Shown here piece by piece: positions 1 through 8,891 of a DNA stretch of 64,000 nucleotides (position 1 is the stretch's first letter; each line of letters starts with the position of its first letter). Source of the stretch: Microbacterium sp. (GTDB taxonomy: Bacteria > Actinomycetota > Actinomycetes > Actinomycetales > Microbacteriaceae). The notes below the pieces were generated by a model. It did no database searches. It was not told where the DNA came from and worked only from the letters and a program-made list of their open reading frames with translations. The stretch lies in NCBI RefSeq assembly GCF_031180975.1, contig NZ_JAPSLI010000003.1, forward strand, positions 50,424 to 114,423. Direction: 5' to 3'. The position numbers and the translations under genes were made by a program.

Positions 1-30
1 ACATCGGCGGCGGCCCCGACATCCCAGGCG

Positions 31-1098
31 TCACCCCGTTCGATCCGCCCTCGCAAGCAGCACCCGCACGGCGACGTCACGCAGCGCCGCGCCGCGCTCG
101 GCCGTCGCGACCCGGTTGAGGATACGCGCGGCGGAGACGATTCGGCGCGTCCGTCGCCGGCGAAGCCGATCGTATCGGCGCAGGGCGTCGTCGATGGCGG
201 TGTGCGCCTCGAGCGCATCGGCCAGGGCGACGGCGTCGACCAACGACTCGCAGGCACCGCGACCAAGGTTCGGCGCCATGCCGTGCGCCGCGTCGCCGAG
301 CAGCACGACGCGATCCTTGGCGTACCGCTGTGCCAGCGAGACGTCGACGAGCGTGCGCCGGTCGATCTCCGCGCCATCGAGCTGGTCGAGCACGCGCTGC
401 ACACCGGGATGCCAGGTCGCGAACGCGTCGCGGAGCAGATCGGCGCTCCGTCCGCTGTCGCCCGCGCCATCTGCTCTCCCGCCCGGCCCGCTCTCGACGC
501 GGCTACGGCGGAGACAGGCGAACCAGTTGGTGCGTCCGTCGTCCATCGGGGTGATGCCGAACAGCATGCCGGCACCCCACGTCTCCGACACCGACACCAC
601 CGGTCGCTCCAGCACCCCGCGGAACGCCACCGTGCCGAGCGGGCGCTCGACTCCGACGCCCCAGTGCCGGGCGCGGATCGCGCTGTGCACGCCGTCGGCG
701 CCGACGACGAGGTCGGCTTCCGAGAGCGCGTCGGTTGGATTCCATCGCTGCCCCCACAGCACGGCGTCTTCCGGCAGCCGTTCGAGCAGCGACGTGAGCA
801 GTCTCTCCCGCGAGATCAGGTACGCCGCGCGGGAGTCGGGGATGCGGCCGATCACCGCACCGCGCGGGTCGAGGATCGCGGCGCCACGGCTGAACGCCGC
901 TCGACGGCGCACGGGCTCGGCGGCGCCCAGCCGGTCCAGTACGCGCATCGCCTCCGGCCACATGCCGAGCGCCGTGCCGCCGGGCGCCAACGCGTCACGT
1001 CGCTCGTGCACCCGGACGCTCCAGCCACACGCGTGCAAGGCCGCCGCGGTGGCAAGACCCGCGATCCCCCCGCCGACGACGACGGCACTCCTCGTCAT
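31..1098 (-). CDS. FAD-dependent monooxygenase (PHBH-like)
   Basis: A 355-residue flavoprotein of the single-component aromatic hydroxylase / salicylate-hydroxylase-like group. It has the N-terminal dinucleotide-binding loop GGGIAGLATA, the central DG motif (GADGVHSAIR) and the C-terminal flavin-ribityl motif GDAAHGMAP followed by a helix rich in A/L. The family uses NAD(P)H and O2 to hydroxylate a small, often aromatic substrate, which cannot be named here. The start is the ATG at 1098, preceded by GGAGGA at a good distance; an upstream in-frame extension of 33 residues has no family similarity. The gene stands alone, divergent from the multicopper oxidase. The family call is firm, the substrate unknown. 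Confidence 0.85.
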   Translation of the reverse strand: MTRSAVVVGGGIAGLATAAALHACGWSVRVHERRDALAPGGTALGMWPEAMRVLDRLGAAEPVRRRAAFSRGAAILDPRGAVIGRIPDSRAAYLISRERLLTSLLERLPEDAVLWGQRWNPTDALSEADLVVGADGVHSAIRARHWGVGVERPLGTVAFRGVLERPVVSVSETWGAGMLFGITPMDDGRTNWFACLRRSRVESGPGGRADGAGDSGRSADLLRDAFATWHPGVQRVLDQLDGAEIDRRTLVDVSLAQRYAKDRVVLLGDAAHGMAPNLGRGACESLVDAVALADALEAHTAIDDALRRYDRLRRRRTRRIVSAARILNRVATAERGAALRDVAVRVLLARADRTG

Positions 1099-1142
1099 GG
1101 CGCATCCTCCTCGGTCCCCCGGCGCAGACAGGTGTGGAACAT

Positions 1143-1154
1143 GAGCACATGCTC
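1143..1154. promoter_or_regulatory. Possible operator: short inverted repeat between divergent genes
   Basis: GAGCA-CA-TGCTC is a perfect 5-bp inverted repeat with a 2-bp spacer. It lies in the ~150-bp gap between the divergent monooxygenase and multicopper oxidase genes. Its position suits a TetR/MarR-type operator, but no regulator gene is adjacent and the arms are short, so this is only a candidate. Confidence 0.2.
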
Positions 1155-1250
1155 CGTCCGCCTTGCGCCTCGCTGCAGTCGTCGCGGGGCGACGCATCTG
1201 TCGATGTCGGGCGGACGAGACCCGCGCCCGTGCGTCCGTACCGTGCTGGC

Positions 1251-2813
1251 ATGTCGCTCACACTGGACGCGCCTCGCCCTCGCCGGAACCCGTGGCGGAA
1301 GGGGCGTTTCGCCGGCCCTGCCATCCTCGCCGGGTCGCTGCTGACCGTCGCGGCGACGTTCACGGCATGCGGGATGGACTCTGGGTTCGGTGATTCATCG
1401 GTGTTCGTCCCTGACGCGCCCGCCTCATTCGACACACCGCTGCCGATCCCGCCCCTGGCGGATTCCACCGTGGTCGACGGCGTGCGGGTGTTCTCCCTCA
1501 CCGCGCAGGAAGGGCGCACCGAGTTCCTGGATGGCAGACCGACCACCACCTGGGGGTTCAACGGCGACTATCTCGGCCCGACCCTGCGCGCGGAACGGGG
1601 CGAGAAGGTCGCCGTCGAGGTGCGCAACCGGCTCGACGAGACGACGACCGTGCACTGGCACGGCATGCATCTGCCGGCAGCGATGGACGGCGGCCCCCAC
1701 CAGCCGATCGCCGCCGGTGGCGAGTGGCGGCCGGAGTGGCGCATCGATCAGCCCGCGGCGACGCTCTGGTACCACCCGCACCCGCACGGGCAGACTGAGG
1801 AGCACGTGCTGCGGGGCCTGGCGGGGCTGTTCCTCCTCGACGACGAGAACAGCCGCCGCCTGGCCCTGCCTGCGCAGTACGGTGTCGACGACATCCCGCT
1901 GATCGTGCAGGACAAGAAGTTCCGCGACGACGGCGAGTTCCAGTTCGACTCCGAGGGGAACGAGATCGGTCTGCTCGGAAACGTCGTCCTCACCAACGGC
2001 GCGTGGGGAGCCGCGCTCGACGTCACCACCGAGCTGGTGCGGCTGCGAATCCTCAACGGTTCGAGCGCGCGCACCTATGATTTCGCCTTCGAGGACGGAC
2101 GCGAGTTCTCCTTGATCGCCACGGACGGAGGGTTGCTCGAGTCGCCGGTGAGCACCGACCATGTGCGACTGTCGCCGGGGGAGCGGGCCGAGATCGTCGT
2201 GCGGCTCGCGCCCGGCACCGAGGTCATGCTCCGGTCGCAGCCGGCTGACCTCGGTGATGTGGTCGTGCCGGCGGCGTTCGGCGGCACCGACGAGTTCGAC
2301 GTGCTGCTCCTGCGCGCCGCCGACACGCTGCGCCCGTCGCCGCCGCTGCCGGCGCGGCTCGCCGAGATCGACCGGCTCCGCGAGGAGGATGCCGACAACC
2401 ACCGCATCTTCGAAGTGCAGGACCGTCAGATCAACGGCCGCAGCATGGACATGGACCGCATCGACGAGATCATGCAGATCGGCTCGACCGAACTCTGGCG
2501 GGTGACGAACCTCGACCGCTTCCCGCACAACTGGCATGTGCACGACGTGCAGTTCCAGGTCCACGACATCGACGGTGCGCCGCCGCCCCCCGAGCTGCGC
2601 GGCTGGAAGGACACCATCTACCTCGAACCGCGCCGGGCCTACCGCATAATGATGCGGTTCGAGGACTACGTCGACGACGAGAAGCCGTACATGATCCACT
2701 GCCACCTGCTGCTGCACGAGGACGAAGGGCTCATGTCGCAGTTCGTCGTGAGCAGGGACGGGCCCAGCCGCAACGCGGACGGCGACGGCCAGAGCGGAGG
2801 GCACGCGCATTGA
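1251..2813 (+). CDS. Multicopper oxidase, exported (laccase/CueO-like)
   Basis: A 520-residue three-cupredoxin multicopper oxidase that couples four one-electron oxidations to reduction of O2 to water; usual roles are copper tolerance or oxidation of metals and phenols. All copper-ligand motifs are visible: HWHG (H135, H137), HPHPHG (around 175-179), HNWHVHD (from H426) and HCHLLLHEDEGLM (from H483, with the T1 Cys C484 and a Met axial ligand). The N-terminus has an Arg-rich stretch, a hydrophobic segment and a near-lipobox FTAC, so the product is exported and may be a lipoprotein or a Tat substrate. The start at 1251 is chosen because the signal segment begins just after it. The C-terminus ends in a His/Gly tail. 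No copper chaperone or exporter lies next to it. Confidence 0.9.
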   Translation: MSLTLDAPRPRRNPWRKGRFAGPAILAGSLLTVAATFTACGMDSGFGDSSVFVPDAPASFDTPLPIPPLADSTVVDGVRVFSLTAQEGRTEFLDGRPTTTWGFNGDYLGPTLRAERGEKVAVEVRNRLDETTTVHWHGMHLPAAMDGGPHQPIAAGGEWRPEWRIDQPAATLWYHPHPHGQTEEHVLRGLAGLFLLDDENSRRLALPAQYGVDDIPLIVQDKKFRDDGEFQFDSEGNEIGLLGNVVLTNGAWGAALDVTTELVRLRILNGSSARTYDFAFEDGREFSLIATDGGLLESPVSTDHVRLSPGERAEIVVRLAPGTEVMLRSQPADLGDVVVPAAFGGTDEFDVLLLRAADTLRPSPPLPARLAEIDRLREEDADNHRIFEVQDRQINGRSMDMDRIDEIMQIGSTELWRVTNLDRFPHNWHVHDVQFQVHDIDGAPPPPELRGWKDTIYLEPRRAYRIMMRFEDYVDDEKPYMIHCHLLLHEDEGLMSQFVVSRDGPSRNADGDGQSGGHAH

Positions 2814-2887
2814 CCGGTCGTGATGCGGATCGCCCTCCGCGCGCCCGCGCCCGGTCCAGCCGGCGCTGAATCCCTCCGGCGCCGCGA

Positions 2888-3844
2888 TCAGCGCCGTTCC
2901 GCCCGGCCCTCGGCGCGTGCGTCCCGTCCGGCGCCGGCACGGCCGGCGTCCCGCGCGTCGTGCGCCGTCGTCAACGCGGCCGCGAGCGGGTCGTCGTCCT
3001 CGCCGACGAAGACATCCGGCCGTACGCCGACCTGATCCCAGTTCGATCCGGTTCTCGGGTCGATCGGTGCGCCGGTGGAGATGTACACGTGGAAGCCGCT
3101 CGGCTCGGCGAAGCAGTGAACCGGGTTGGCCGCGCCGACCGTCCGCCGGCCCACGACGGCGCCTCGTCCCGTGCTCTGCAGCGCGTACGCCATGCCCTCG
3201 GCGGCGGATGCCGTCCGCTCGTCCACCACGGCGAAGACGGGCATGTCGCGCAGCCTCGACCGCCCGCGGGCGGGGCGCGTCCATTCGTCGTGCTCGCCTC
3301 CGCCCGCTCTCCGGAACGTGACCACGTGGACCGGCTCGGCCCCCAGGAGCGGGGTCAGAAGGCGGGTCACCATCGTCGGCCATCCGCCCGGGTTCTCGCG
3401 CAGGTCGATCACCGCGACATCGCACTCCTCCAGCCGCCGCAGGCACTCCTCGGCGAGGTGGGCGGCGCGCGCGTCGCTGGGGTCGTCGAACCGACGCACC
3501 GTGAGCACCCCGATCCGTCCGGTGCGGCGGAACGACAGGGCGGGGCCGCCACGCCGGTCCTGCGATGCCGCGGTGAGGGACGGGGGAACGCCCCAGGAGA
3601 CCGAGAAGTGCCGGTCGTGCCTGCGCAGCAGTGACGTCAGCTCGGACGCGAGCGCCGAGCAGGCGATTCCGGGGCGGCGGGCCTCAGACGCCCGCAGGTC
3701 CTCCGCGCAGACGCGCGCCACGGCGGGGAACACGTAGTTCCTCTCGATGAGATCCGCGATCGCGAGCATCACGCGGCGCTGATCGGCGGGAAGCAACCAG
3801 CGCTCGCGCCTCGGGCGCTCCGTACTGGTGGTGTTCTCCGGCAT
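2888..3844 (-). CDS. S41 family serine peptidase (C-terminal-processing/IRBP type)
   Basis: A 318-residue protein with the N-terminal helical region typical of S41 peptidases of the IRBP/tricorn type (LIERNYVFPA near residue 35) and the S41 catalytic fold. The nucleophile is probably Ser213 in DERTASAAEG, with a NPGG turn at 151-154 preceding it. No PDZ domain or signal peptide is seen, so it is probably cytoplasmic and not a CtpA-type periplasmic protease. The ATG at 3844 follows GGAGGGATG-like sequence. Divergent from the ArsR gene and convergent with the multicopper oxidase. Substrate unknown. Confidence 0.8.
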   Translation of the reverse strand: MPENTTSTERPRRERWLLPADQRRVMLAIADLIERNYVFPAVARVCAEDLRASEARRPGIACSALASELTSLLRRHDRHFSVSWGVPPSLTAASQDRRGGPALSFRRTGRIGVLTVRRFDDPSDARAAHLAEECLRRLEECDVAVIDLRENPGGWPTMVTRLLTPLLGAEPVHVVTFRRAGGGEHDEWTRPARGRSRLRDMPVFAVVDERTASAAEGMAYALQSTGRGAVVGRRTVGAANPVHCFAEPSGFHVYISTGAPIDPRTGSNWDQVGVRPDVFVGEDDDPLAAALTTAHDARDAGRAGAGRDARAEGRAERR

Positions 3845-3978
3845 CCGGCATCCCTCCACGGTGAGCAGTGCCTGCGAGCGTAGGCGAGGGAGGGTGGTCG
3901 CCGCGTCGCCGGAGAGCGTCGTCCCAATCGCCCCCGGGCGACTCTCCCCGCCCCTCCGCTCACCCGATCTGCAATGAT

Positions 3979-3994
3979 CTGCGTATGCATGCAG
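3979..3994. promoter_or_regulatory. Candidate ArsR operator overlapping the arsR-like start codon
   Basis: CTGCGTATGCATGCAG is an imperfect palindrome (CTGC/GCAG arms around ATGCAT) covering the start codon of the ArsR-type gene. Just upstream lies a direct repeat GATCTGC-AAT-GATCTGC. ArsR/SmtB repressors bind imperfect palindromes near their own start and repress their operon, so this is the best autoregulatory candidate. Binding is inferred from position only. Confidence 0.3.
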
Positions 3995-4350
3995 GTGACC
4001 GAACGTGTGGCCTCGACCCGGCGAGCCCGTTCGCGGAACTGGCCGCCGAGGTGTTCCGGCTGCTGGCCGACGCGACGCGCGTGCGGATCGTGCTCGCGCT
4101 GCGACGGAACGACGAGCTGCCGGTGAACAGCCTCGCCGAGATCGTCGGGAAGTCGCCGGCGGCCGTGTCGCAGCATCTCGCCAAGATGCGCATGGCGCGC
4201 ATCGTGACCACGCGGCAGGACGGGCAGCGGGTGTTCTACCGGCTCGCCAACGAGCACGCCGGCCAGCTCGTGCGGGATGCCGTCTTCCAGGCCGAGCACG
4301 CGCTGAGCGACCGGCCCCGCCACCACCACAGCGCCGGTGCCGACACATGA
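3985..4350 (+). CDS. ArsR/SmtB-family metalloregulator
   Basis: A 121-residue winged-helix repressor: LADATRVRIVLAL opens the DNA-binding domain, and SLAEIVGKSPAAVSQHL is the recognition helix-turn-helix. The alpha-5 helix NEHAGQLVRDAVFQAEH carries the His/Glu pattern that forms the metal site in SmtB/CzrA/NmtR, though one His of the CzrA quartet is replaced by Gln. The C-terminus has an HHH cluster and there is a Cys near the N-terminus, so the metal could be Zn, Co or Ni. The stop overlaps the CDF exporter start (ATGA), so the pair is a translationally coupled metal-responsive operon. Confidence 0.88.
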   Translation: MHAGDRTCGLDPASPFAELAAEVFRLLADATRVRIVLALRRNDELPVNSLAEIVGKSPAAVSQHLAKMRMARIVTTRQDGQRVFYRLANEHAGQLVRDAVFQAEHALSDRPRHHHSAGADT

Positions 4351-5369
4351 CTAAGCGCAGCCACCGGAACCCCGGCCACACCCACCACGACCACGGCCTC
4401 GACAACGATCACGACGCCCACCCTCGCGGCATCGCCGGCGTGCTGCACCACATCTTCGTGCCGCACAGCCACGACGCCGCCGACGCGATCGACGATGCGC
4501 TCGAAGCCCACACCGAGGGCGTCCGCGCCCTGAAGATCAGCCTCGTCATCATGCTGGCCACCACCCTCGCGCAAGCCGTGATCGTCGCGTTCTCGGGGTC
4601 CGTCGCGCTGCTCGCGGACACGATCCACAACTTCTCCGACGCGCTCACCGCGGTGCCGCTGTGGGTCGCCTTCGTGCTGTCGCGGCGGGCGCCGACGCGC
4701 CGGTACACCTACGGGTTCGCCCGCGCCGAAGACCTCGCCGGGCTGTTCATCGTCCTGATGATCGCCCTCTCCGCCGCCGTCGCGGCCTGGCAGGCGGTCG
4801 AGCGCATCCTCGACCCGCGGCCCATCTCACACCTCGGCTGGGTGATCGCGGCAGGATGCATCGGGTTCCTCGGCAACGAGATCGTCGCCGTGTACCGCAT
4901 CCGTGTCGGCCGCCGGATCGGCTCGGCGGCGCTCGTCGCCGACGGCGTGCACGCCCGCACCGACGGCTTCACCTCCCTCGCCGTGGTGCTCGGCGGCATC
5001 GGTGTCCTGCTCGGCTTCCCCCTGGCCGACCCCATCGTGGGGCTCCTCATCTCCGCCATGATCGTCGTGCTGCTGATCGGCACCATCCGCTCCGTGGGGC
5101 GCCGCCTCATGGACGGCATCGAACCCGAGCTCGTCGACTGGGCAGAGCACGCGCTGCAGCACGTTCCGGAGATCGTCTCCGTCGACCGCGTGCGCCTGCG
5201 CTGGGTGGGACACCGCCTGCACGGCGATGCCGTGGTGCGGGTGCCGGACGTCACCCTCGCCGAGGCCGACCGGATCGCCGCCGCCGCGGCGGCATCCGTC
5301 AGACGCCATCTGCCGAACGTCGACGACCTGCTGGTGCGGATGACGACGGGGGAGGACCGGTCGTCCTGA
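4347..5369 (+). CDS. Cation diffusion facilitator (CDF) metal exporter
   Basis: A 340-residue CDF antiporter that exports Zn2+ (or Co/Ni/Cd) in exchange for protons. The N-terminus is His-rich (HTHHDH, HHIFVPHSHD). The metal-site motifs are HNFSDA in the second membrane helix and HARTDGF in the fifth. Six membrane segments are followed by a cytoplasmic ferredoxin-like domain with HGDAVV and an LLVRM end. The start overlaps the ArsR stop by 4 bp, so expression should follow metal-dependent derepression. The exact metal cannot be assigned from sequence. Confidence 0.92.
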   Translation: MTKRSHRNPGHTHHDHGLDNDHDAHPRGIAGVLHHIFVPHSHDAADAIDDALEAHTEGVRALKISLVIMLATTLAQAVIVAFSGSVALLADTIHNFSDALTAVPLWVAFVLSRRAPTRRYTYGFARAEDLAGLFIVLMIALSAAVAAWQAVERILDPRPISHLGWVIAAGCIGFLGNEIVAVYRIRVGRRIGSAALVADGVHARTDGFTSLAVVLGGIGVLLGFPLADPIVGLLISAMIVVLLIGTIRSVGRRLMDGIEPELVDWAEHALQHVPEIVSVDRVRLRWVGHRLHGDAVVRVPDVTLAEADRIAAAAAASVRRHLPNVDDLLVRMTTGEDRSS

Positions 5370-5403
5370 TCGCCGGCGCGGCGAAACCCTGCAGCGCAAT
5401 GGA

Positions 5404-5454
5404 CCGGCACCCGCGGCGGCCCGGCGCCCGCGGCGGCCCGGCACCCGCGGCGGA
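5404..5454. repeat. Three tandem 17-bp direct repeats
   Basis: Units CCGGCACCCGCGGCGGC, CCGGCGCCCGCGGCGGC and CCGGCACCCGCGGCGGA follow one another without spacers in the ~200-bp gap between the CDF and diiron-protein genes. Copies differ at one or two positions. This is a small minisatellite with no spacers, so it is not a CRISPR. Confidence 0.8.
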
Positions 5455-5575
5455 CTCTGCCGGATCCGGTCGTCCCCGTCAAGCCCGTTCACCCGGGCCG
5501 ACGCCCCCGCATACGCTCCGAGTGGCCGCGATCGGCTGAGCGAGGGCCAGCAGCGGCGGCCGGAACGGATGCGAG

Positions 5576-6688
5576 ATGACACTGACGACCACGGACGCAA
5601 TCGACGAGCGCGCAGGCCGGCCGGCTCACGGCTTCGCCGAGCCGCCCTTCCACGCCCGCGGCCCGGTGAGCGCGCAGCTGCTCACGGCGCTGCGCCGGCC
5701 GATCGCCGAGGCGGGCGACACCCTGTCGGGGTTCGCCGACGCCGTCACCGCGGCGGTCGCGGAGTGCCAGGACATCGTCCGCGACGACGACCTGCAGCTC
5801 ACCCTGCTGATCCTGCACGGCCTGCACTACGGCGGGGTGGTGGACGCAGACGAGGACTGGGAGTGGCACCCGGTGACGGTCGCCGCACGCGTCGAGATCG
5901 AGCGGGCCTTCGAGCAGCACCTGCGGGAGCAGATCGGCGAGGTGCCGCTGCCCGACGCGGACGCCGAGTCGGTGGCATCCGCTCTGTTCGAGCTCACCAA
6001 GCCCACGCCCGGGCCGAGCGTGTCGCGCTTCGTGGCGAAGAAGGCGACCGACGAGCAGGTGCGCGAGTACGTCGTGCTGCGCTCGGTCTACACCCTGAAG
6101 GAGGCCGATGCGCAGACGTGGAGCATCCCGCGCCTCGAGGGCCGCGCGAAGGCCGCCATGGTCGAGATCCAGGCCGACGAGTACGGCGGCGGCCGCCCCG
6201 ACCGCATGCACTCGGCGATCTTCGCGCGCACCATGCGCGAGCTCGGTCTCGACGACACCTACGGCGCGTACCTCGACGCCGTCCCCGCCCTCACGATCGC
6301 GTCGTTCACGATGATGACCATGTTCGGGCTGAACCGGCGGTTGCGCGGCGCGAGCGCCGGTCACTACGCGGCGTACGAGATGACCTCGTCGATCCCGAAC
6401 AAGTTCCTCGGCGACGGGTTCCGGCGCCTGGGCTATGGACCCGAGGTGACCGACTACTTCGACGAGCACGTCGAGGCGGACGCCGTGCACGAGCAGATCG
6501 CCGGCCGCGACCTCGCCGGCGGCATCGCCGAGCAGGAGCCCTCGCTGCTGGCGGACGTCATCTTCGGCGCCCGCGCGTCGATGCTCGTCGACGGCTGGGC
6601 GGCCGACCACACCCTCGAGGAGTGGACCGCCGGCCGGTCCGCCCTCCGCACCCCGATCGCAGCGGTCGGCGAGACGGGACTGCGCTGA
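5576..6688 (+). CDS. Iron-containing redox enzyme, heme-oxygenase-like diiron (HDO) family
   Basis: A 370-residue helical protein of the heme-oxygenase-like diiron oxidase/oxygenase superfamily. Likely iron ligands are seen in VEIQADEYG, the following RMH, and the late FDEHVEADAVHE motif, spaced as in this superfamily. Known members perform N-oxygenation, C-C cleavage or desaturation in natural-product pathways, but the substrate here is unknown. The gene overlaps the next one (TGATG) that encodes a CDGSH Fe-S protein; this makes the small protein a plausible electron donor or partner. A weak purine-rich stretch precedes the ATG. Confidence 0.78.
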   Translation: MTLTTTDAIDERAGRPAHGFAEPPFHARGPVSAQLLTALRRPIAEAGDTLSGFADAVTAAVAECQDIVRDDDLQLTLLILHGLHYGGVVDADEDWEWHPVTVAARVEIERAFEQHLREQIGEVPLPDADAESVASALFELTKPTPGPSVSRFVAKKATDEQVREYVVLRSVYTLKEADAQTWSIPRLEGRAKAAMVEIQADEYGGGRPDRMHSAIFARTMRELGLDDTYGAYLDAVPALTIASFTMMTMFGLNRRLRGASAGHYAAYEMTSSIPNKFLGDGFRRLGYGPEVTDYFDEHVEADAVHEQIAGRDLAGGIAEQEPSLLADVIFGARASMLVDGWAADHTLEEWTAGRSALRTPIAAVGETGLR

Positions 6689-6879
6689 TGGGCGACACGC
6701 AGATCGTGGCCTGCACGGACGGGCCGCTGCTGGTGCGAGGCGACTTCGACCTGGTCTCGGCGACCGGTGAGCCGGTCGAGCGCACCCGCCGCACCGTGGC
6801 GCTCTGCCGGTGCGGGGTCTCGGCGATCAAGCCCTTCTGCGACGGCACCCACAAGCTGGTCGGGTTCCGCACCGGCTGA
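6688..6879 (+). CDS. CDGSH iron-sulfur domain protein
   Basis: A 63-residue protein that is essentially one CDGSH zinc-finger-like domain. The cluster ligands C40, C42, C51 and H55 fit the C-x-C-x2-S-x3-P-x-C-D-G-T-H pattern that binds a redox-active [2Fe-2S] cluster. It overlaps the diiron protein gene by one base and should be co-translated with it, which suggests electron transfer to the diiron centre. Too short for any other domain. Confidence 0.92.
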   Translation: MGDTQIVACTDGPLLVRGDFDLVSATGEPVERTRRTVALCRCGVSAIKPFCDGTHKLVGFRTG

Positions 6880-6915
6880 CTGCGGCGCGTCCGCCCCCGG
6901 CCGTACGATGAGCGC

Positions 6916-8203
6916 ATGAGCACGGCGTACCGGCGGTGGTTCGCATCGCTGCATCCGTCACTGCAGCTGGTGCTGCTGCAGCTGTGGATGCCGTTGTTCT
7001 TCATCGTGATGTTCTGCGTCTGCTACATCGCGGCGTTCCACGCCCCGGCTCCGCACGACGTCCCGATCGGCGTCGTGGGGGACGCCCCGCAGGCAGACGA
7101 GGCGATCGATCAGGCCATCGGCGGGTCGGCGGTGGTCACCCGCTTCGACGACGCCGACGACGCGCGCCGGGCCGTGCTGCGCGGCGACGTCGCAGCGGCG
7201 TACGACCCGGCCGAGCCCGCGCTTCTCGTCGCCACCGCGCACCAGGCGCAGGCGGGCGACGCTGCTGCAGCGGATGCTGCTGCCCGCACTCACCGTCGAC
7301 GGCGAGGCACCAGCGGTGCAGGAGCTCGCCCCACTCCCGCCGCACGACGCTTTCGGGATGACCCCGATGTACCTCATGCTCGCGTGGTGCATCGGCGGCT
7401 ACATGACGGCCATGTTCATCGGCCTGATGGGCGGCCCGCTCGGCCACCGCACCCGTCTCGCCGTCATCATCAGCCTCGGGCTCGGCATCTCGCTGGTCAC
7501 CAACCTGCTCGCCGGACCTGTCATCGGCGCGGTCTCCGGGCATTTCTGGCCTCTCATGCTGATGGCGTGGGGATGGATCGTCGCCATCGGTCTCGCCGTG
7601 AATGGGCTCAGCTACTTCTTCGGACGCTTCATCGCACTGCCGTCCATGGTGATCTTCGTGTTCCTGTCCGTGCCGGCCTCCGGCGCGGCCTACCCGCCAT
7701 GGATGATGCCGGAGCCGTTCGCCTGGCTGAATCACGTCGTGGTCGGCAGCGGCATCACCGAGATGATCAAGCACGAGGTGTACGCGGTCGGCCCCAGCCA
7801 CAGCCGGGGGCTGATCATGATGGCCTGCTACGCCGTGGCCGGTCTGTTGCTCATGCTGATCGGCAAGCCGTACTGGGAGACGCGCCGAGCGCGCCGGGTC
7901 GTCGCGGGCCGCACCACGATGTTCATCGACGCGCAGAAGGCGAACCGCGACTTCCTCACGGCGGAGCGCAGCAGGATCCTCGCCCAGCACTCCCTGGAGG
8001 CCACCGAGACCGGCACGATCCGCCCCCTCGACCTGGAGGCCGAGGAACGGCGGGAGAACGCCCGTCGAGCTTTCGAGAACGAAACGGATGGCGGGGAGGC
8101 GGTGCTCGGAGCGCCCGGCGGCATCGAGCACAACGGCATCGACGACATCGACCCCCGGTTCGGCGATGAACGTCGTGACCGCCGCGACGGGCCCGACCGG
8201 TGA
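6916..8203 (+). pseudogene. ABC-2/YhgE-like membrane protein, disrupted by a frameshift
   Basis: Two consecutive reading frames make one protein. The first (from ATG 6916) has an N-terminal membrane anchor and a large extracellular loop; the second, entered near 7254, encodes about five more membrane helices and a charged ~100-residue cytoplasmic tail. Removing a single G from the GGG at 7254-7256 joins them into a ~428-residue protein through LLQRMLLPALT. The layout resembles ABC-2-type/YhgE-Pip/DUF3533 membrane proteins, often involved in export. The break may be a sequencing error, because both halves keep normal codon use and two more frameshifts follow within 3 kb. Confidence 0.7.
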
Positions 8204-8204
8204 G

Positions 8205-8891
8205 TCAGCCGCGCGCCCTCGCCACGACGATCCCACGCTGCGAGGTGGGGAACCGGTCCAGCATGGCGCGCAGCTCGGCGGCATCCACGTCGGCGCCGAA
8301 CGCCTCCGCGCCCGGCTCGAGCATGATGCCGGATGCCAGTGGCCCCGCCACCACCGGATCGAAGCCCAGATCGTCGACCAGTCGCGCGACGGCGGCCAGC
8401 GCATCAGGGTCGTCGCCGGCTATCGCGATCGCCTTGCGCCCCGGCGCGGCGTGCGGGCGCGCCTCGTCCTCGAGATCCTGATAGCCCATGTGGTTGAACG
8501 CCTTCACCACTCGCGACTGCGGCAGGAACCGCTGCACGAGCTCGCTGGTCGACGTGCGCGGATCGTCGAACTCGGGACGGATGCCGTCGGCCGCCCACCA
8601 GTAGTTCATCGCGTCGATCACGATCCGGCCGCGGAGCTGCTCCACGGGGATCTCGCGGTGTCGGCTCAGCGGGAGGGCCAGCAGCACGGCATCCGACCGC
8701 TCGGCGGCCTCCACGGCGCTCACCGCGATGCCGCCGACCGCGGCGACTCGCCGCGAGATCGGCGCCGGATCGCCGGAACGCGCGACGAACACCCGGTACC
8801 CCGCTTCGGCGGCGAGCCGCGCCAGCACGAGGCCCGCTCGCCCCGCCCCGAGGATGCCGAGGGTGCGGATGCGATCCGCCGAGTCGGTCAC
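8205..8891 (-). CDS. NADPH-dependent F420 reductase-like / NAD(P)-binding protein
   Basis: A 228-residue Rossmann-fold protein with LGILGAGRAGLVLARLA at the N-terminus, and the AFNHMGYQDLEDEAR region and the late FDPVVAGPL segment typical of the F420-dependent NADP oxidoreductase (YqaJ/Fno-like) family. Such proteins transfer hydride between NADP(H) and F420 or a similar acceptor. Start chosen as GTG 8891, which overlaps the macrodomain gene stop (GTGA) and follows GAGGGG; a second GTG is one codon upstream. Likely co-transcribed with the macrodomain hydrolase. Confidence 0.78.
   Translation of the reverse strand: MTDSADRIRTLGILGAGRAGLVLARLAAEAGYRVFVARSGDPAPISRRVAAVGGIAVSAVEAAERSDAVLLALPLSRHREIPVEQLRGRIVIDAMNYWWAADGIRPEFDDPRTSTSELVQRFLPQSRVVKAFNHMGYQDLEDEARPHAAPGRKAIAIAGDDPDALAAVARLVDDLGFDPVVAGPLASGIMLEPGAEAFGADVDAAELRAMLDRFPTSQRGIVVARARG

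Noticed and set aside
1425..3446. A 673-codon open frame opposite the multicopper oxidase
   Set aside because: Runs through a gene with all copper motifs and into the S41 gene region in another frame. No family features.
5404..5454. CRISPR-like repeats
   Set aside because: Only three 17-bp units without spacers and no cas genes.
7254..7256. Programmed ribosomal frameshift in the membrane-protein gene
   Set aside because: No slippery heptamer or downstream stem is obvious, and two unrelated genes nearby show similar breaks, so sequencing error or pseudogenisation is simpler.
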